Positions 60,959-64,000 of a DNA stretch of 64,000 nucleotides are shown here, one piece after another. The position numbers were made by a program, and so were the translations under genes. The stretch spans positions 1 through 64,000 of the forward strand of contig NZ_JACJTO010000020.1 in the NCBI RefSeq assembly GCF_014698755.1, in the 5' to 3' direction. Origin of the DNA: Aphanizomenon flos-aquae FACHB-1287 (GTDB lineage: Bacteria; Cyanobacteriota; Cyanobacteriia; Cyanobacteriales; Nostocaceae). Every line of letters starts with the position of its first letter. Position 1 is the first letter of the stretch. The notes below the pieces were generated by a model. That model was not told the origin of the DNA and did not search any database. It worked only from the letters and a program-made list of their open reading frames with translations.

Positions 60959-62971
60959 ATGGCTATATCAACTAATGTAAATACTGATTGGTCTCTAGAT
61001 AATCAAAACTATTTATTGGAGGCAGTTAACCGGATTAAACTAATATTAGAAGACAGAATTTTCCAAATCCATTCTGATAATAATCAGAATAATCAAGGTG
61101 AAAAATTCCACCCTCCTCTAGATTTAAAACCATCAATGATGTCACAGCCATCTACCTTAGAGCAATTATGTAATACTTTTAGATTGTCTAATTTTGAACG
61201 TGATTTACTCCTATTGTGTGCGGGCATAGAAATGGATAGAAGCTGGACCACTCTATTTCCGAAAATTACCAGAGATTTACAGATCAACTATCTTTGTTTA
61301 AATGTAGCTTTAATTGCGTTACCAGAAGCATTCTGGACAGCAATTACTCCCAATGCAACCTTAAGACATTGGCAGATGATTGAACTAGGAACAGGAACAT
61401 CATTGACTAATTCTCCATTACGAATTAATGAGCGAATATTACATTATCTATGGGGAATACAGCAAGTAGACCAGCGGTTGTTAGGTATGTTAGAACCTTT
61501 ACCAACAATTAATAAATTAGCTCCTTCACATCAAAAAATAGCTGATGAAATTGCTGCTGTTTGGCTATCTTCGATTAATCATAATTTCCCTATAATACAA
61601 TTATCCGGTCAAGAAATAGTTGTTAAAACAGCAATCACTCATGTTGCTTGTACACAGATAGGAATAAATTTACAAGTTATTTCTGTAGAAGCACTTTTGG
61701 AAGATATTACTCAACTAAATTTGTTTCAACGTCTGTGGGAAAGAGAAGCTATGTTAAATAATAGTGTATTACTATTAAACTGTAATTCACTAGAAAATGT
61801 TGATGCTAACATAGAGAGTAAAATTTCTAGATTTATTGAAACAATTGACTGTCGTTTAATAGTTAGCAGTCGAGAGCGCCGTCGTTCCCGACAACGAAGC
61901 CAAATTATTTTTGATATAGAGCCAGCTACAACTAATGAACAGCGATTAATTTGGCAACATACATTGAGCAAACATCAATTGAATCTTAATAGTCATATAG
62001 ATGTTCTAGTTTCCCACTTTAATCTCAATTATTCTGTGATTGAATCAGTATGTTTACAAGCTAAAAGTTTAGTAAATAAAACTGAAGAAAATTTGAATTT
62101 GTCCACATCTACCATTAATAACCCATTATGGAATATATGTCGCCAACAAGCTCGTCTCAATTTAGATGATCTAGCACAAAGAGTGAATTCAGTAGCAGAT
62201 TGGGATAACTTAATTCTGCCTGAAAAAGAACTAAATACTCTGCGAGAAATTGCTATTCATGTCCGTCAAAGAAGTAAAGTGTATGAGTCTTGGGGATTTA
62301 TCTCTAAAAGTAAAAGTGGACTGGGTATTAGTGCTTTATTTTCTGGACAAAGTGGTACAGGAAAAACTATGTCAGCAGAGGTACTGGGAAACACTTTAAA
62401 TTTAGATGTTTATCGAATTGATTTGAGTTCCATTGTGAGTAAATACATTGGTGAAACGGAGAAGAATTTGCACCGTGTTTTTGATGTAGCAGAAGTTGGA
62501 GGAGCAATATTACTTTTTGATGAAGCGGATGCTTTATTTGGTAAGCGTTCTGATGTTAAAGATAGTCATGATCGTTATGCCAATATGCAAGTTAGTTATT
62601 TATTACAAAAAATAGAATCTTACCGGGGGTTAGCAATTTTAACTACTAATTTAAAAACCTCTATAGACCCGGCTTTTTTACGTAGATTACGGTTTGTTGT
62701 CCAGTTTCCCTTTCCAGATATAGCTCAAAGGGAAGAAATTTGGAAACGGATGTTTCCACAAAAAACACCTACAGAAAAATTAGATTTTAAAAAATTATCT
62801 AATTTAAATGTTGCTGGAGGTAATATTCGTAATATTGCTATAAATGCTGCTTTTTTGGCGGCTGAAGCCAATGAACCAGTGATGATGAAACATATTCTTC
62901 AAGCCGCTAAGAGCGAATATGTGAAGCTAGAAAGACCAATGACCGATAACGAAGTTAGGGGATGGATATAA
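60959..62971 (+). CDS. AAA+ ATPase of contractile injection system type (Pvc15-like)
   Basis: A 670-residue protein. The N-terminal half (about 1-400) is helical and carries no motif except a degenerate ATPase-like fold. The C-terminal AAA+ module has Walker A FSGQSGTGKTM, the SKYIGETEKNLHRVF pore-loop segment, Walker B AILLFDEADALFGKR, sensor-1 LAILTTNLK and the Arg finger region DPAFLRRLRFVVQFP. This is the Pvc15/Afp15 type used to load or assemble injection systems. The context with DUF4255 supports that role. Confidence 0.88.
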   Translation: MAISTNVNTDWSLDNQNYLLEAVNRIKLILEDRIFQIHSDNNQNNQGEKFHPPLDLKPSMMSQPSTLEQLCNTFRLSNFERDLLLLCAGIEMDRSWTTLFPKITRDLQINYLCLNVALIALPEAFWTAITPNATLRHWQMIELGTGTSLTNSPLRINERILHYLWGIQQVDQRLLGMLEPLPTINKLAPSHQKIADEIAAVWLSSINHNFPIIQLSGQEIVVKTAITHVACTQIGINLQVISVEALLEDITQLNLFQRLWEREAMLNNSVLLLNCNSLENVDANIESKISRFIETIDCRLIVSSRERRRSRQRSQIIFDIEPATTNEQRLIWQHTLSKHQLNLNSHIDVLVSHFNLNYSVIESVCLQAKSLVNKTEENLNLSTSTINNPLWNICRQQARLNLDDLAQRVNSVADWDNLILPEKELNTLREIAIHVRQRSKVYESWGFISKSKSGLGISALFSGQSGTGKTMSAEVLGNTLNLDVYRIDLSSIVSKYIGETEKNLHRVFDVAEVGGAILLFDEADALFGKRSDVKDSHDRYANMQVSYLLQKIESYRGLAILTTNLKTSIDPAFLRRLRFVVQFPFPDIAQREEIWKRMFPQKTPTEKLDFKKLSNLNVAGGNIRNIAINAAFLAAEANEPVMMKHILQAAKSEYVKLERPMTDNEVRGWI

Positions 62972-63055
62972 AATTTGTACGTCAGATTATAGCGTTTCCT
63001 AGTCTAATGAAGTAGACTAATTATGATAAAGCTGTGCATCTACTTAATGGTAAAA

Positions 63056-63560
63056 ATGAAAGCATATTCTCTCGACTTTCGCCAAAAAATATTAGATACA
63101 TATTTGCAAGGTGGAATATCACAACGTCAATTAGCAAAAAGATTTTGTGTAAGTTTAAGTTTTGTGGAAAAATTACTAAAGCAATATAAAGAAACACAAA
63201 GTATTGCTCCTAAACTCAGGACAAAACAAACTTCTACCAAGCTAAATTTAGAACAACTTAATATTCTTCAAGAAATAGTTGAAGCTAAGAATGATGCTAC
63301 TTTATCAGAAATCCGCTTAATTATCGAAGAAAAAACGGGAATAACAATTGGTATATCGACAGTAGATCGGATGTTACGGAAAATGAAAATCCCCCGAAAA
63401 AACATGACCCTCTTCGGAGAAAGCAACTAAAACAGTTCAATCGTTAAAAGTAGAATTCTGGCTTCAACTTTAGGAGATATCTCTGGAGCTAAATTAATTT
63501 ATTTGTCCCCAGATGCGTTGAATATTAGGAAAAGATTAAAAAAGTTCCATAATTTGATAT
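63056..63560 (+). pseudogene. IS630-family transposase remnant
   Basis: MKAYSLDFRQKILDTYLQGGISQRQLAKRFCVSLSFVEKLLKQ is the N-terminal HTH of IS630-type transposases, followed by EIVEAKNDATLSEIRLIIEEKTGITIGISTVDRMLRKM. The frame is then lost: a shift near 63400 leads to SEKATKTVQSLKVEFWLQL and a stop, and later ISGAKLIYL. The whole DDE catalytic half is missing. No inverted repeats were found with confidence. Confidence 0.8.
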
Positions 63561-63621
63561 AATCTAAAAAATATAGATAAAAATTATCAAATTACGCGCT
63601 TAAATAATTTCCCAGAAGTGT

Positions 63622-64000
63622 TTACTGATAGCTATTACAAGTAGCTATATCTAATTTTCTCAAAGGAATTAAACCTGTTTCCGATAGTAAACATTGAACT
63701 TGAGTAGTTTTCAAAATCTCCGCAAATTTTTCTCCAATTGGCTCTTGACGATTATCTCTTAGATAAATCACAGATAGAGGGTAAGCTAGAGGATAGCGTT
63801 GGCTGGTAAACGCCGTTATATTAGGAGCGTAATTTCCCTTATCATTACATAAATCTATTTGTTGAGGGGTTACAGGTTTACCATCTTTTTGAATTAGAGG
63901 AGAAACTGGATCATTATTATTGTCAAATAAGGCTAAGGGATAGACTGAACATTCACCATAAACCTTGCTCAAAGAGTCAAACCCAATACTCCCAATGGGG
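63622..64000 (-). CDS. PstS-like phosphate-binding protein, C-terminal part (runs off the window)
   Basis: The reading is open to the right edge of the window, so this is the end of a longer gene that starts beyond 64000. GSIGFDSLSKVYG, YPLAYPLSVIYLRD and FAEILKTTQVQCLLSETGLIPL are the C-terminal pattern of PstS-type periplasmic binding proteins (YPL/I...VY; TGLIPL). The Cys pair (VQCLLSET, IATCNS) is unusual. Promoter, signal peptide and N-terminal half cannot be seen. Confidence 0.7.
   Translation of the reverse strand, partial: PIGSIGFDSLSKVYGECSVYPLALFDNNNDPVSPLIQKDGKPVTPQQIDLCNDKGNYAPNITAFTSQRYPLAYPLSVIYLRDNRQEPIGEKFAEILKTTQVQCLLSETGLIPLRKLDIATCNSYQ

Overview
The window is cyanobacterial, most likely a filamentous heterocystous form (Nostocales, Anabaena/Dolichospermum/Nostoc-like). 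The evidence is the low G+C content, the many HIP1 octamers (GCGATCGC) in and between genes, and gene families almost confined to cyanobacteria: ferredoxin-sulfite reductase, GH100 invertase, DUF3318, DUF2808, XisH/XisI, the urt urea transporter with an NtcA-like site, and split pntAA/pntAB. Small dispersed repeats inserted into HIP1 octamers fit the Nostoc/Anabaena group in particular. Species cannot be told from the sequence alone.

Layout. (1) 0.1-4.6 kb is accessory: an AAA ATPase plus DUF4435 pair resembling the PARIS (AriA-AriB) defence system, with the DUF4435 gene frameshifted, then a TIR-like protein and a HicBA module. (2) 4.7-14.7 kb is mostly housekeeping: an enolase-superfamily epimerase with a DUF1611 partner, cobM, lgt, coaD and pirin, broken up by an IS1-family element and a HigBA-like pair. 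(3) 14.8-20 kb holds urease genes ureD-ureA-ureB-ureC on the minus strand, with a two-gene ATPase plus DUF4276 cassette lodged between ureA and ureB. (4) 20.3-31 kb has an ABC exporter, pheT and the minus-strand urea ABC transporter operon urtABCDE behind a candidate NtcA-activated promoter. (5) 31-50.5 kb is core: sir, tRNA-Arg, an aminotransferase, glk, an invertase, a hybrid response regulator/kinase, ftsW, proB and the transhydrogenase operon pntAA-pntAB-pntB. (6) 50.5-59.4 kb is a plastic island: a PLD-TerD fusion protein, several toxin-antitoxin or TA-like pairs (ParDE, XisHI, MazEF-like, HicBA, Phd/RelE), a DUF488-DUF488-dual-OB triad, and arrays of HIP1-centred repeats. (7) 59.4-63 kb carries three genes of contractile-injection-system type (DUF4255, a small protein, an AAA+ ATPase). 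It ends in an IS630 remnant and a partial phosphate-binding-protein-like gene.

Working together: urtABCDE imports urea and urease hydrolyses it to ammonia, so the window links nitrogen scavenging to NtcA control. The accessory blocks are rich in two-gene ATPase plus TOPRIM-like pairs and TA modules, as in genome-defence islands. Two observations stand out. First, the intergenic arrays come in two forms, a 29-bp unit built on HIP1 and a 53-bp unit that equals the 29-bp unit with a 24-nt element inserted in the same place inside each octamer. Second, a diverged copy of the 3' end of pntB with its terminator lies 5.3 kb downstream of the real one, so part of the island is bracketed by a direct repeat of a core gene's end.

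Functions are assigned from motif recognition by eye; no database search was run. Residue numbers are approximate unless a motif is named.
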